Below are positions 1-7,704 of a DNA stretch of 33,028 nucleotides, in pieces. Numbering within the stretch: position 1 is the first letter of the stretch; each line of letters begins with the position of its first letter. The notes under the pieces are model-generated. The model was not told the DNA's origin and did no database searches. It saw only the letters and a list, made by a program, of their open reading frames with translations. Origin of the DNA: Patescibacteria group bacterium (lineage in GTDB: Bacteria; Patescibacteriota; Microgenomatia; UBA1400; PJMF01); contig JAHJBU010000053.1 of NCBI GenBank assembly GCA_018813375.1, forward strand, positions 1 to 33,028, read 5' to 3'. The translations under genes were made by a program, and so were the position numbers.

Positions 1-579
1 AGATTTTATATTTATTGTAACGGTGAGATAGCCGAGCCTACGTATTTTAAGGAGTACAAGGATTTTCTTCGCTCAAGAACGATTGTCATCAACTACAAGA
101 ATTTCAAAAGACTAGCTCCTTGGGATTTAATCGCAAGAGTTGTCGAAGAAAAACAAGCACTAAGATCTCGCGGAAAATTTTATGAGGAGGATGGAGATCA
201 ATGCTGGTGTGTCTTTGACGTTGATGAATATTGGGATCAAAATCCGGACAAATTTAAGGCCGCCATAAAACTGGCTAGAGAAAATAATATCTTATTAGCC
301 TGGAGTAACGAGTGCTTTGAGCTTTGGTACCTACTGCATTTTCAAGTTTTGAATACAGGCGTTCCCCGCAACGATTACCACACTAAACTCGAGAGACATT
401 TTCGAAGATCAGGAATGCAGCCATACACCAAGAACTGTAGTGTTTTCACTCAGATAATCGAAAAGCAATCTGAAGCAATTAGAAACGCCAAACGGATATA
501 TAAGACAAGCAAGGTGGAAAGAAACCCCTCGACTGCGGTATTTAAGCTAGCTGAGGAGATAAACAAACATTTTGGATAA
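1..579 (+). CDS. RloB-like protein (5' end outside the window)
   Basis: The reading frame is open from base 1, so at least 192 C-terminal residues are present and the true start lies upstream. The run FDVDEYW near residue 80, followed by SNECFELWYLLHF near residue 107, matches the conserved core of the RloB family (a TOPRIM-like fold found next to RloA ATPases and type I restriction systems). Acidic residues in FDVDEY and the CFELW segment are the expected metal-site and family signatures. The stop overlaps the next gene, so it is the first visible member of an operon. The family is linked to abortive infection; an AAA ATPase (RloA) just upstream of the window would be the natural partner, but that is inference. 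Confidence 0.8.
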   Translation, partial: RFYIYCNGEIAEPTYFKEYKDFLRSRTIVINYKNFKRLAPWDLIARVVEEKQALRSRGKFYEEDGDQCWCVFDVDEYWDQNPDKFKAAIKLARENNILLAWSNECFELWYLLHFQVLNTGVPRNDYHTKLERHFRRSGMQPYTKNCSVFTQIIEKQSEAIRNAKRIYKTSKVERNPSTAVFKLAEEINKHFG

Positions 580-2035
580 ACGTTATATGGAAACTAAAGA
601 ACTCGATCTTGATGAAATTGAAAAAATAATAGAATCCGGTAACCCGTCCGGATTTTTAGGGGTGATTGAAACATCTTATTTTGAGTTTAGGGAGAAGCCG
701 TATTATCCTGATAATGAGCACAACACGGTTAGCAGAGAAAAATCCCGCCTAGAGTTGTTAAAAGACTTCAGTTCTGTAGCTAACAGTGGTGGTGGCTATG
801 TGGTTATTGGATTAAAGCCTAAACTTGATCCTTCTAAATTCAACCTGGAATTTGTAGATGAAGTCAAAGGCGTTAAACAAGAAAGCATTAAATTACAAAG
901 TTGGCTTGATACTTTATCATCTTTTTTGACCCCTTCATTTCAATCTGGCTTCTTGAATTATGGTTTTATTGGTTCCAAGGAAAATCAAGTTTTTTGGCTA
1001 AAAGTACCCGACGCTAAAGATATTGGATGTTATCCCTTTATTTTAAACAAGGATCAATGGGTGACAGAAGATAATTCACTTCTTCATGGTCGTTTATTGG
1101 GAGTATATTTTCGTGATGGAGCGGAGAATAAACATTTGTTGAGCGCTGAGAAAATCCAGGAATCTATCGCCTACACTCTCTCTGGTAAAAAAGGTAAGTT
1201 GTCGGAACAATCCTTTAGTGGTTTAGAAGCAAAAATAGATCAAATTTTAGCCTTACAAAATGTGTCGCCAACAAAAACATTGGACCTTGAATCCAAAAAA
1301 AAAGACATTCTAACGAGATTTAGTGAAAGACTAGATCAGGATTCAGATTTTTTTTATTTAATTGCAGTTCCAGAAAAGCCTGTTTCAGTTCGAGATTTTT
1401 GGTTAAAGGGTGAAAATACCCTCTACGAACTAATAAAAGACCCACCCACACTTCGCCATATGGGGTGGGATCTACACACGGCTATGTCAGAATATCCAGA
1501 ACCCAAAGGTACCGCGTGGGAATCGACAAATGGTGATAGAAAAATTGTATATGTAGATAAGGATGGGGTTATCGCTGTAGGGGGAACAATTCAAGAATTT
1601 TTAGATTGGGGCTTGAATCGAGACAGTACTTCAGACGTATTGAATATAAACGCCTTCGCACTTGTTGAATTTATAACCAGTTACTTCAATTTTTTAACTG
1701 CTTATGCAAAAAAGTTTGTTCAATCAAGTTTAAACTATCAGGTTTATGGAGGGTTTTCCCTACGTCTCAATAAAAAATATAGACTGGTGTTTACCATGGG
1801 TGAAAATGGCAAGCCAGCTTTCTTCAGTCAGCAATCAAACGAGATAGATCAGAATGAATGGGATTTTGGAGTTTGTAGTCCGATATTTGAAAATAGCACT
1901 CAACCCTTTGCTGCGAATTTAGTAAGCACTATTTACGCTAGCGGCTTCGGGTATGTAGAAGACAGTCCGCCTTATCTGGTTAAGAAAGAGAAGTCCTGGG
2001 TTATTAATGAGGAGGCTTACACAAAAGCGAGTTGA
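572..2035 (+). CDS. AlbA_2 / Schlafen-like putative DNA-binding protein
   Basis: 487 residues. Residues about 35-190 have the layout of an AlbA_2 (Schlafen AlbA-like) domain: an early FEFREK strand, then LLKDFSSVANSGGGYVVIGL, the usual 'aNs.GG.ivIGi' core, and later a GVYFRDG strand. The C-terminal half (from about residue 215) is not recognised. The first start is TTG at 572, overlapping the RloB stop by 8 bp with GAGGAGA 12 nt upstream; an in-frame ATG at 587 is an alternative. AlbA_2 domains occur in regulators and in many defence-island proteins. Here the protein sits between RloB and a HEPN-like protein in a fully overlapping operon, so a role in nucleic-acid sensing is plausible but not shown. 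Confidence 0.75.
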   Translation: MDKRYMETKELDLDEIEKIIESGNPSGFLGVIETSYFEFREKPYYPDNEHNTVSREKSRLELLKDFSSVANSGGGYVVIGLKPKLDPSKFNLEFVDEVKGVKQESIKLQSWLDTLSSFLTPSFQSGFLNYGFIGSKENQVFWLKVPDAKDIGCYPFILNKDQWVTEDNSLLHGRLLGVYFRDGAENKHLLSAEKIQESIAYTLSGKKGKLSEQSFSGLEAKIDQILALQNVSPTKTLDLESKKKDILTRFSERLDQDSDFFYLIAVPEKPVSVRDFWLKGENTLYELIKDPPTLRHMGWDLHTAMSEYPEPKGTAWESTNGDRKIVYVDKDGVIAVGGTIQEFLDWGLNRDSTSDVLNINAFALVEFITSYFNFLTAYAKKFVQSSLNYQVYGGFSLRLNKKYRLVFTMGENGKPAFFSQQSNEIDQNEWDFGVCSPIFENSTQPFAANLVSTIYASGFGYVEDSPPYLVKKEKSWVINEEAYTKAS

Positions 2036-2538
2036 AAAGAACTATGGCCGACATTCAAGAAGAATACCAACTAACAGAAGAAAGGATGCACAAGTTTCTC
2101 TTACTTTTGGATATATACTTCGAAATTATCAAGGGAAATGTTAAACACCCTAGAGCTAAAGAATGGGCCAGTCTCCTTTTGGAAATCGTGTATTCGTATT
2201 TTTATTCTGTAATAGATGATAGGGAGGATTCAATAAACGTGTTTAGAATTTGGAAAAAGAAATACCCAGACCATCAAGCAGAGATATCTCGAGTTGAAGA
2301 AAAAATAGCACCACACAAAGCTGATTTTATGAAGCTTAGACACAACGTAGGGTTCCATGGTTCCACGAGCCGGAAGGGTAATAAAGTTGGTATGCAGCTT
2401 TTTGAAAAGGTCGATGGTCAGATGGCGTTGGATTTCATGCTCGCTGTGCGGAATCTATCGACACACTTAATAAGTTTACACAAAAAAATTGATAAAAAAT
2501 TGCCGACCTATCAATGTGTTATTTGTAATGACCAATGA
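2032..2538 (+). CDS. HEPN-like protein
   Basis: 168 residues, mostly alpha-helical. The run RHNVGFHGS near residue 103 places Arg and His as R-x5-H, within the R-x4-6-H signature of HEPN ribonucleases. A CxxC (CVIC) closes the protein. The first start is TTG at 2032, overlapping the previous stop as TTGA; ATG at 2044 (MADIQEEY) is an alternative. The stop overlaps the next gene as ATGA, so translation is probably coupled. HEPN domains are common RNase effectors in toxin-antitoxin and abortive-infection systems. The assignment rests on helix pattern and one motif, so a non-catalytic helical protein remains possible. Confidence 0.55.
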   Translation: MKRTMADIQEEYQLTEERMHKFLLLLDIYFEIIKGNVKHPRAKEWASLLLEIVYSYFYSVIDDREDSINVFRIWKKKYPDHQAEISRVEEKIAPHKADFMKLRHNVGFHGSTSRKGNKVGMQLFEKVDGQMALDFMLAVRNLSTHLISLHKKIDKKLPTYQCVICNDQ

Positions 2539-3458
2539 AACAAGAATTAAAATATCTCACCGATTTTATCTTAAGAGTTGTTTTTCAGTGGGTAACTCTT
2601 CTTCTTTTACTGCCAACTTTATATGATTTTCTCCATGTTTATTTCCCTGAGCCAATAAAATCATATGAGCTTTCCTCTGATTTAAGGTTAGCTTTTATGA
2701 TTTTTGCGGTGTTTATTGCTATTTACAAAGTGTGGAGAAAGGAACATTCAGCCCTGCTTTCCATTCAGGGAAGGAAAACAAGGTTCACCGTAACTCCTGG
2801 TCTGTATAAGATCCAGGTTGCAAAGCATCTACAACAAATAGACAAGAAAATAGATCGGTTAAAGTCCGAATTACCTAATCTTGAGTCAGAGGGTATATTC
2901 GATCGGTTAATGGTATCGCCCTTTTCAGGGGGTAGGAAAACACAACAGAGTGTTCAAGAATACATAGAGTCTTTGATGGAGTATAAGGAAGAGCTGATAG
3001 CATTTTGTGAAAAGCATAAGGGCATATTGGGAATTGATGTTACTCTAGAATCTGACAAGTATGATGAAAATTTATCGGTTGAGTTTATTTTAAAAACAGG
3101 AAAGATTGTTCGATCGCTTGAGTTAGATTGCCCCTGGTTACCTTCAGATCCAAGTAAAGATAGATTATCTTTTTTGGGAACAGTTGATATAAGGGAAAGA
3201 GATGTTTACCGAACGAATCTTGAATATGATGACAAAGTAATAAGTTGTAATTTGAAATATTTAAAGAAGGGTCAACCAGTCTTGTTTATTAACGAAGGGG
3301 TTTACGTGGACCCCAAAGTGCAAAAACTAAGTTTTGATGTATGTATTACGTCTAAGAATAGCGATGGATTGCAAAAATTCTCTTTCGACCAAGAGGTTGG
3401 AAAAGTTAATGACTACAAGGACATTTCTGAATTAGAAGAGTTTAATAGAGAGCTTTGA
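2535..3458 (+). CDS. two-TM membrane protein of unknown function, last gene of the RloB operon
   Basis: 307 residues, starting at the A of an ATGA overlap. Two hydrophobic segments at about residues 10-32 and 50-66 form an N-terminal hairpin. A charged coiled-coil-like stretch follows (about 95-160, with KHLQQIDKKIDRLKSELPNL), then a predicted beta-rich cytoplasmic C-terminal half. I do not recognise the family. Fusion-like coupling to RloB, AlbA_2 and HEPN genes suggests one functional unit, in which this protein would be the membrane component, an arrangement seen in several abortive-infection systems. That role is inference. Confidence 0.7.
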   Translation: MKQELKYLTDFILRVVFQWVTLLLLLPTLYDFLHVYFPEPIKSYELSSDLRLAFMIFAVFIAIYKVWRKEHSALLSIQGRKTRFTVTPGLYKIQVAKHLQQIDKKIDRLKSELPNLESEGIFDRLMVSPFSGGRKTQQSVQEYIESLMEYKEELIAFCEKHKGILGIDVTLESDKYDENLSVEFILKTGKIVRSLELDCPWLPSDPSKDRLSFLGTVDIRERDVYRTNLEYDDKVISCNLKYLKKGQPVLFINEGVYVDPKVQKLSFDVCITSKNSDGLQKFSFDQEVGKVNDYKDISELEEFNREL

Positions 3459-3482
3459 CATAGGCTGGTGCAGGTTCTACGG

Positions 3483-3532
3483 TGTTGACATCTCATTTCC
3501 CAATGTCAACAAAATCCCCTGATAGTTGACAT
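3483..3532. repeat. inverted/direct repeat of GTTGACAT
   Basis: TGTTGACAT (3483-3491) and ATGTCAACA (3503-3511) form 9-bp perfect arms around an 11-nt loop. A third GTTGACAT lies at 3525-3532, inside the 3' end of the recombinase relic. It could be a hairpin between the tail-to-tail operon and recombinase, or part of an old recombinase attachment site. No T-run follows it on the plus strand, so I do not call it a terminator. Confidence 0.4.
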
Positions 3533-4033
3533 TCGCCAAGTGGCTTGTAGGTAACTTGTGCTGGCAGTAGAGTGCCTTTTGATGGTTTCTGTCAGTTCGT
3601 CTTTTTCTTTGGAGTACTGCTTGAATTTGCGGTTATAAAATTCCTGGGTGATTTTTTCATCGAGTTTGTCATCGTATAATTTGTCCATTCGCCTGCTAAC
3701 CGCCTCGTAGCGTGTTTCCAGCTCGCCCACGGTGCTGTTGTGATACTGGACTTCGTCCTGATGGCTTTCTTTGAGAGCTTTTTTTAACCATTCGACGATC
3801 CTTTGGTTTTTGAGTTTCAGGTTGTCAAAGCCCGACAGGAGTTGTTCTTCGACTCCTGGCTCTTTCACCCAAGTTTCCTGGGTGCAGTCGTGGTAGTGGT
3901 TACAATGCCCGTAGTGGATTGTCCTTTGCTGTTCCCAGGTAATTAAACCATTACAGCTAGCACACTTGATTAGCCCCTGAAAGAGGTATGAGTGCTTTCT
4001 GTATTTTGGGGTAGTTTTTGGGTTAATGGACAA
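3506..4033 (-). pseudogene. large serine recombinase, central/C-terminal fragment
   Basis: The fragment begins in the IS edge and reads TPKYRKHSYLFQGLIKCASC, the standard entry to the recombinase zinc beta-ribbon. Cys pairs (CASC, then GHCNHYHDC) and a coiled coil (TVGELETRYEAVSRRMDKLY) follow, ending at STSYL where intact relatives continue. The N-terminal resolvase domain with the catalytic Ser is absent; its place is taken by the IS beginning at 4020. After TSYL the frame runs into a quick stop, while another frame reads VTYKPLGE, similar to the far C-terminus of these enzymes, so a deletion or frameshift is likely. It is dead as a recombinase, but shows that a serine-integrase element was once here. 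Confidence 0.8.
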
Positions 4034-5128
4034 TTTGCGTTGGTTTTTTAGTTAATTTTCATTGATATTTCCGTCAAATATGTAATAATTAGCACTTTAA
4101 AAGTGCTAGATAGGTGTATTTATGAAAAAAAATGGTGTCAGAACTGCGGTGAAAAGTTACAAAAATGGGGTAAAAATAGAGATGGTTCTCAACGATATTT
4201 TTGTAAAAATTGTCAGCAAACAAAAACTAGAAAAAGACCAGAGCTAACTCAGATTAATCATAAAAAAATATTTTCAGGGTGGTTGGTGGGTAAACAAAGT
4301 CTGACTGATTTTAGTGATAAATATGACGTTTCAATAAGAACTTTAATTCGTTGGTTTACTCTCTTTTGGAGTGAAGAACCACAACCAGGAGAGACTAATA
4401 TTTCTAATCAAGTTTTAATTATTGATGGTAAATATATAGAAAAGTTAGCTACTGTTTTAGTAGCTTGCGTTACTAGAAAAGTATCTTCTTGGAGTTTTAC
4501 TCAGCGAGAAAACTATGCTAGTTGGTTAACTTTTTTTAATACTCTAGTACACAATCCTTTTGCTATTGTTTGTGATGGGCAAAAGGGAATGCTTAAAGCT
4601 ATCAAAGAAAGATTTCCTCGAGTAATTATTCAGCGTTGTCAGTTTCATGTGATGAAGTACTGTTTGAGCAAATTAACCCAGAATCCAGAGAGCAAAGCTG
4701 CTCAGGAGTTACGAAATATTGTGCTTGGGATTAGTAAAGTTAAGACAAAAGAAAATTTTAGTATTTGGTTAGCTGACTACAAAATTTGGTATCAAAACTA
4801 TTATGGATTTCTCAAAGAGAAAACTTACCAAGAACACAATTTAACTCCAACTGGTAGAAAAAGGTGGCATTACACACACGGCAGATTACACGCTGCATAC
4901 TCACACCTTAAAAATTCTTTCCCCAATCTTTTCCAATACTTAAAATACCCCAAAATTCCTAACACCACTAATTTTGTAGAAGGAGCTATCAATGCTCCAA
5001 TGCAAGAAAAGTTAAGAAATCATCGTGGACTTAAACTACCGAAAAGAAGAATTTTAATCGCTCACTATTTGAGTGTAAAACAATGATTGTTTTTAACTAA
5101 AAAACCAACGCAAATTGTCCATTAACCC
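4020..5128 (+). mobile_element. IS256-family insertion sequence, IS1249 group
   Basis: The ends are perfect inverted repeats of 36 bp: the left end starts GGGTTAATGGACAATTTGCG (4020-4055) and the right end is its complement (5093-5128). Total length is about 1.1 kb with one transposase gene. The flanks, TAGTTTTT on the left and TAAAGTTA on the right, do not form the 8-bp duplication usual for this family. The right flank does not continue the recombinase reading frame that the left flank interrupts, so DNA next to the element was deleted or recombined after insertion. Confidence 0.9.
4103..5086 (+). CDS. IS256-family (IS1249-like) transposase
   Basis: 327 residues. An N-terminal zinc ribbon uses C12, C15, C34 and C37 (CQNC, CKNC). 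A helix-turn-helix-like stretch lies at about 62-85. The DDE core shows IIDGKYI (D108), VCDGQKGM (D158), the QRCQFHV motif just after it, and NFVEGAIN (E about 294) near the end. This order and the closing NHRGLK..KRR run are those of IS1249-type transposases. The likely start is GTG at 4103, buried in a perfect hairpin (AGCACTTT/AAAGTGCT, 4091-4107), a common way to limit transposase translation from read-through transcripts. The gene looks intact. Confidence 0.88.
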   Translation: MLDRCIYEKKWCQNCGEKLQKWGKNRDGSQRYFCKNCQQTKTRKRPELTQINHKKIFSGWLVGKQSLTDFSDKYDVSIRTLIRWFTLFWSEEPQPGETNISNQVLIIDGKYIEKLATVLVACVTRKVSSWSFTQRENYASWLTFFNTLVHNPFAIVCDGQKGMLKAIKERFPRVIIQRCQFHVMKYCLSKLTQNPESKAAQELRNIVLGISKVKTKENFSIWLADYKIWYQNYYGFLKEKTYQEHNLTPTGRKRWHYTHGRLHAAYSHLKNSFPNLFQYLKYPKIPNTTNFVEGAINAPMQEKLRNHRGLKLPKRRILIAHYLSVKQ

Positions 5129-5155
5129 TAAAGTTACAATTAGCGACCGCGAGAG

Positions 5156-5653
5156 TCACTGCAGTGTTTGCTTGAACTCAATAAGTTTCTGATCAATTGT
5201 TTCAGTTGTGACCCAGGGTTTCATGCGTTTAGGAATATGAAGGAAAGTATACTGAGCGTTTAGCTTGCCTTGATTTATCAACTGCATGATTTTACAACTC
5301 ACTAAATTGCAATGAGAGTTGCCCGTGGCTTCTGCCAATTTCATCTGTGAGTTTTCAGAGAGAAACGAGTTGATTGTGACTTTTTGTTTTTCATTACCAT
5401 CAACATAATCATTGCGGAATTGATTGGTACAAATTGTCTCGATGCGAATTTGGTCTTGATCTGCTCCAGAATATGTGCCCAAACCTAAAACATATGAGGG
5501 TTGATCATGTAGCAACATTGCTAAGTAGTGCTCGATATTATTGGAATAAACTAAGTAACAACAGTTAATCTGTTTTAAACCATACAAGATTCTTCCAGTA
5601 CCACCACTTAAGGCAAAACCGTAAATTTGATTGGTAGGAAAATCATCGGTCAT
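5156..5653 (-). CDS. pyroglutamyl-peptidase I-like protein (C15 family)
   Basis: 165 residues, somewhat shorter than typical Pcp (about 200-215). The catalytic triad of C15 peptidases can be placed: Glu in RIETICTN (about residue 71), Cys in CNLVSCK (about 115-121), and His in TFLHIPKRM (about 138), where FIHvP is the classic C-terminal motif. YVLGLGTYSG corresponds to the 'vlglG' strand. Expected reaction: removal of N-terminal pyroglutamate from peptides in the cytoplasm. The gene lies 7 bp downstream of the pRiA4b-type gene on the same strand, so they probably share a transcript. The N-terminal region is atypical, so substrate specificity is uncertain. Confidence 0.6.
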   Translation of the reverse strand: MTDDFPTNQIYGFALSGGTGRILYGLKQINCCYLVYSNNIEHYLAMLLHDQPSYVLGLGTYSGADQDQIRIETICTNQFRNDYVDGNEKQKVTINSFLSENSQMKLAEATGNSHCNLVSCKIMQLINQGKLNAQYTFLHIPKRMKPWVTTETIDQKLIEFKQTLQ

Positions 5654-5660
5654 GGTAAGA

Positions 5661-6287
5661 CTAAACGCCCATAGCTTTTTTCAATCTTTGCAATTCGGTT
5701 GCTGGGTTCCTAAATACTACGTCTTCGGAGTCAAACGACTCAAGATCTAGTTCACTGATGTCACTCACCCCAACCCAGTCTGCAATGGATCGATGCTCCG
5801 GATGTTTCTTATCTTTCAGAATTTCAACTTTATCTTCATAACCACCAGTTCCACCAGAATCTTCCCAAGGACAGGCTCGTTTGCCAGCAATAACTTGTGG
5901 ATAGACTTCCTTGGAATTAAGGGACACGACTTCCTCTAGAACAATTTCATGCTCCCAGTTATCGCCAAAATCATAGACATAAGTGACTTTTGGTTGATCA
6001 TCTGACAAAAACTCCTCTAACTTAGTCGTAGCTTCATCAAGAGCTTCTTCGCCTTCACCCCAGTCATCTTCTGGATTGGGAATAGAGATATGAATGGCAT
6101 TTCGATCCCAAGCAGAGCCAACAAAGAACTGGTGCAGATGATAATCTTCCCAACCAAAACTATCTTGAATGGCAATATGTAACTCCCAAAAAGTGGCATT
6201 AGAGGGTATAAGCAATCGTCTCCAAACAGGAGGTTTAATATCTTGCAAAACTACTTTGAGTTGGTAGATTTGAGGGTTTTTTGTCAT
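5661..6287 (-). CDS. plasmid pRiA4b ORF-3 family protein
   Basis: 208 residues. The family pattern is clear: IYQLKVVLQDIKPPVWRRL at the N-terminus, TFWELHIAIQDSFGWEDYHL, then YVYDFGDNWEHEIVLEE, and a Cys/Gly-rich CPWEDSGGTGGYE. This is the domain also known as the IS1096 TnpR-like passenger; its molecular function is unknown. The ATG at 6287 lies 6 nt after a minus-strand TATACT (-10), so the mRNA is probably leaderless. The gene is divergent from the AAA_14 ATPase gene, with a 12-9-12 palindrome in its upstream region. Confidence 0.88.
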   Translation of the reverse strand: MTKNPQIYQLKVVLQDIKPPVWRRLLIPSNATFWELHIAIQDSFGWEDYHLHQFFVGSAWDRNAIHISIPNPEDDWGEGEEALDEATTKLEEFLSDDQPKVTYVYDFGDNWEHEIVLEEVVSLNSKEVYPQVIAGKRACPWEDSGGTGGYEDKVEILKDKKHPEHRSIADWVGVSDISELDLESFDSEDVVFRNPATELQRLKKAMGV

Positions 6288-6307
6288 AAGGTAAGTATAT
6301 CATCGAA

Positions 6308-6373
6308 TGGATAGCTTTCCTCCCTGCTGAAAGCTATCCATAAATTGTTTTCATTGACAGTGAAAACAATTTA
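6308..6373. promoter_or_regulatory. two abutting 33-bp palindromes in a divergent promoter region
   Basis: Palindrome 1 (6308-6340) has arms TGGATAGCTTTC and GAAAGCTATCCA around 9 nt. Palindrome 2 (6341-6373) has arms TAAATTGTTTTC and GAAAACAATTTA around 9 nt. Both are perfect, have identical geometry, touch without a gap and share the half-site TnnATnGnTTTC. Palindrome 2 contains the -35 TTGACA (6354-6359) of the rightward promoter (-10 TATAGT, 6377-6382). Palindrome 1 lies upstream of the leftward -10 (TATACT on the minus strand, 6294-6299). Tandem operators for one dimeric repressor are the simplest reading. Confidence 0.7.
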
Positions 6374-6391
6374 TATTATAGTAGATGAAGT

Positions 6392-7681
6392 ATGACTGAT
6401 CAAACCCAGACAAAAATCACCAAAAATCTCTTAGCTTCAGCTCTCAAAGAGCAACATGAGTCTTTTATGGCCCGTGATTTAGGAGTGAAAAGAGAGATTC
6501 TAGAAAATTTGAAAGAGACTGTTTTTGCTCCGCAAGTGATGGTTATTACAGGCCTGCGGCGAGTCGGCAAATCAACTTTACTTGCTCAAGTAGCCAAGAA
6601 GTATCTCAAAGAAGACTTTTACTTTGTCAATTTCGAGGACGAGCGACTACTGAACTTCCAAGTTAGTGACTTTGATGTTCTCCACGAAACTTTGATTAGC
6701 CTGTTTGGCGAGAAGAAAACATTTTTATTTGATGAGATTCAAAATGTTCCTGAGTGGGAAAGATTTGTACGTCGTCTTCACGATCAGGGATATAAGTTTA
6801 TCGTTACAGGGTCAAATGCATCATTGTTAAGCCAAGAACTAGGTACACGTCTTACTGGTCGTTCTGTACGAGTAGAATTATTTCCATTTTCGTTTAGGGA
6901 GTATTTACATTTTCGCAGAGTTAAAACTCCTAATTTAAATGTCTTAACTACTAGGCAGAAAGGTAACTTACGCAAATTGGCCGATGAGTACATTGCTTTT
7001 GGTGGTATTCCAGATGCGCTCAAATATCCGGAGTTGGGAGTTCATAAAGCACTTTATGATGATGTTTTGTATCGCGACATTGCTACTCGGTATAGGCTTG
7101 ATAACGTCAAAAGCTTAAAAGAACTGGCATTTTACTTGGTGAGCAATACTGCCAGTTTAGTGTCATACAATAAACTTAAAGATCTACTCAAATTAGGAAG
7201 CGTGAATACGGTCATTAATTATGTTGATTATTTGGAAAATAGTTGGCTATTTTTTGTGACTAATAAATACGCTTATTCAGTCAAAGAACAACAAATTGCT
7301 GCTAAAAAAATATATGGCATTGATACAGGGCTGATTCAATCGGTAGGTTTTTCGTTTTCAGAGAACAAAGGCAAATTAATGGAAAACGTGGTTTTCTTGC
7401 AACTGCGAAAAAAATACCATGATGTGTATTACTACAAAACCGCTGAAGACTACGAGGTTGATTTTTTCTTGCCCAAAGAGGGATCTCTCATCCAAGTGGC
7501 CCAGCACTTTGATTTAGCAGAGACAAAAGAAAGAGAATTAAGAGCACTAATGAGTGCAGTCAGCGAACAGAAAAAGGCTAAAAAACTGCTTATTATTACT
7601 GAAAGCGAGAAAGTTGAACTTGAAAGGGAAGGTACACAAATTCAAGCTGTTCCATTATATGAGTGGTTATTGTTGAATTAA
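6392..7681 (+). CDS. AAA_14/DUF4143 family ATP-binding protein
   Basis: 429 residues. Walker A is GLRRVGKST (residues 54-62) and Walker B is FLFDEIQ (DE at 114-115), followed by sensor-like FIVTGSNASLL and the family phrase LTGRSVRVELFPFSFREYL. The DUF4143 region follows at about 205-400, including the Asp/Glu-rich DYEVDFFLPKE that resembles a PD-(D/E)xK-like site. These proteins are widespread, often mobile, and of unresolved function; they may work in nucleic-acid transactions or defence. The promoter TTGACA-17-TATAGT puts the transcript start within about 2 nt of the ATG. The operator overlapping it implies repression. Confidence 0.85.
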   Translation: MTDQTQTKITKNLLASALKEQHESFMARDLGVKREILENLKETVFAPQVMVITGLRRVGKSTLLAQVAKKYLKEDFYFVNFEDERLLNFQVSDFDVLHETLISLFGEKKTFLFDEIQNVPEWERFVRRLHDQGYKFIVTGSNASLLSQELGTRLTGRSVRVELFPFSFREYLHFRRVKTPNLNVLTTRQKGNLRKLADEYIAFGGIPDALKYPELGVHKALYDDVLYRDIATRYRLDNVKSLKELAFYLVSNTASLVSYNKLKDLLKLGSVNTVINYVDYLENSWLFFVTNKYAYSVKEQQIAAKKIYGIDTGLIQSVGFSFSENKGKLMENVVFLQLRKKYHDVYYYKTAEDYEVDFFLPKEGSLIQVAQHFDLAETKERELRALMSAVSEQKKAKKLLIITESEKVELEREGTQIQAVPLYEWLLLN

Positions 7682-7704
7682 ATTGTTCACTATAAAATGA
7701 CAAT

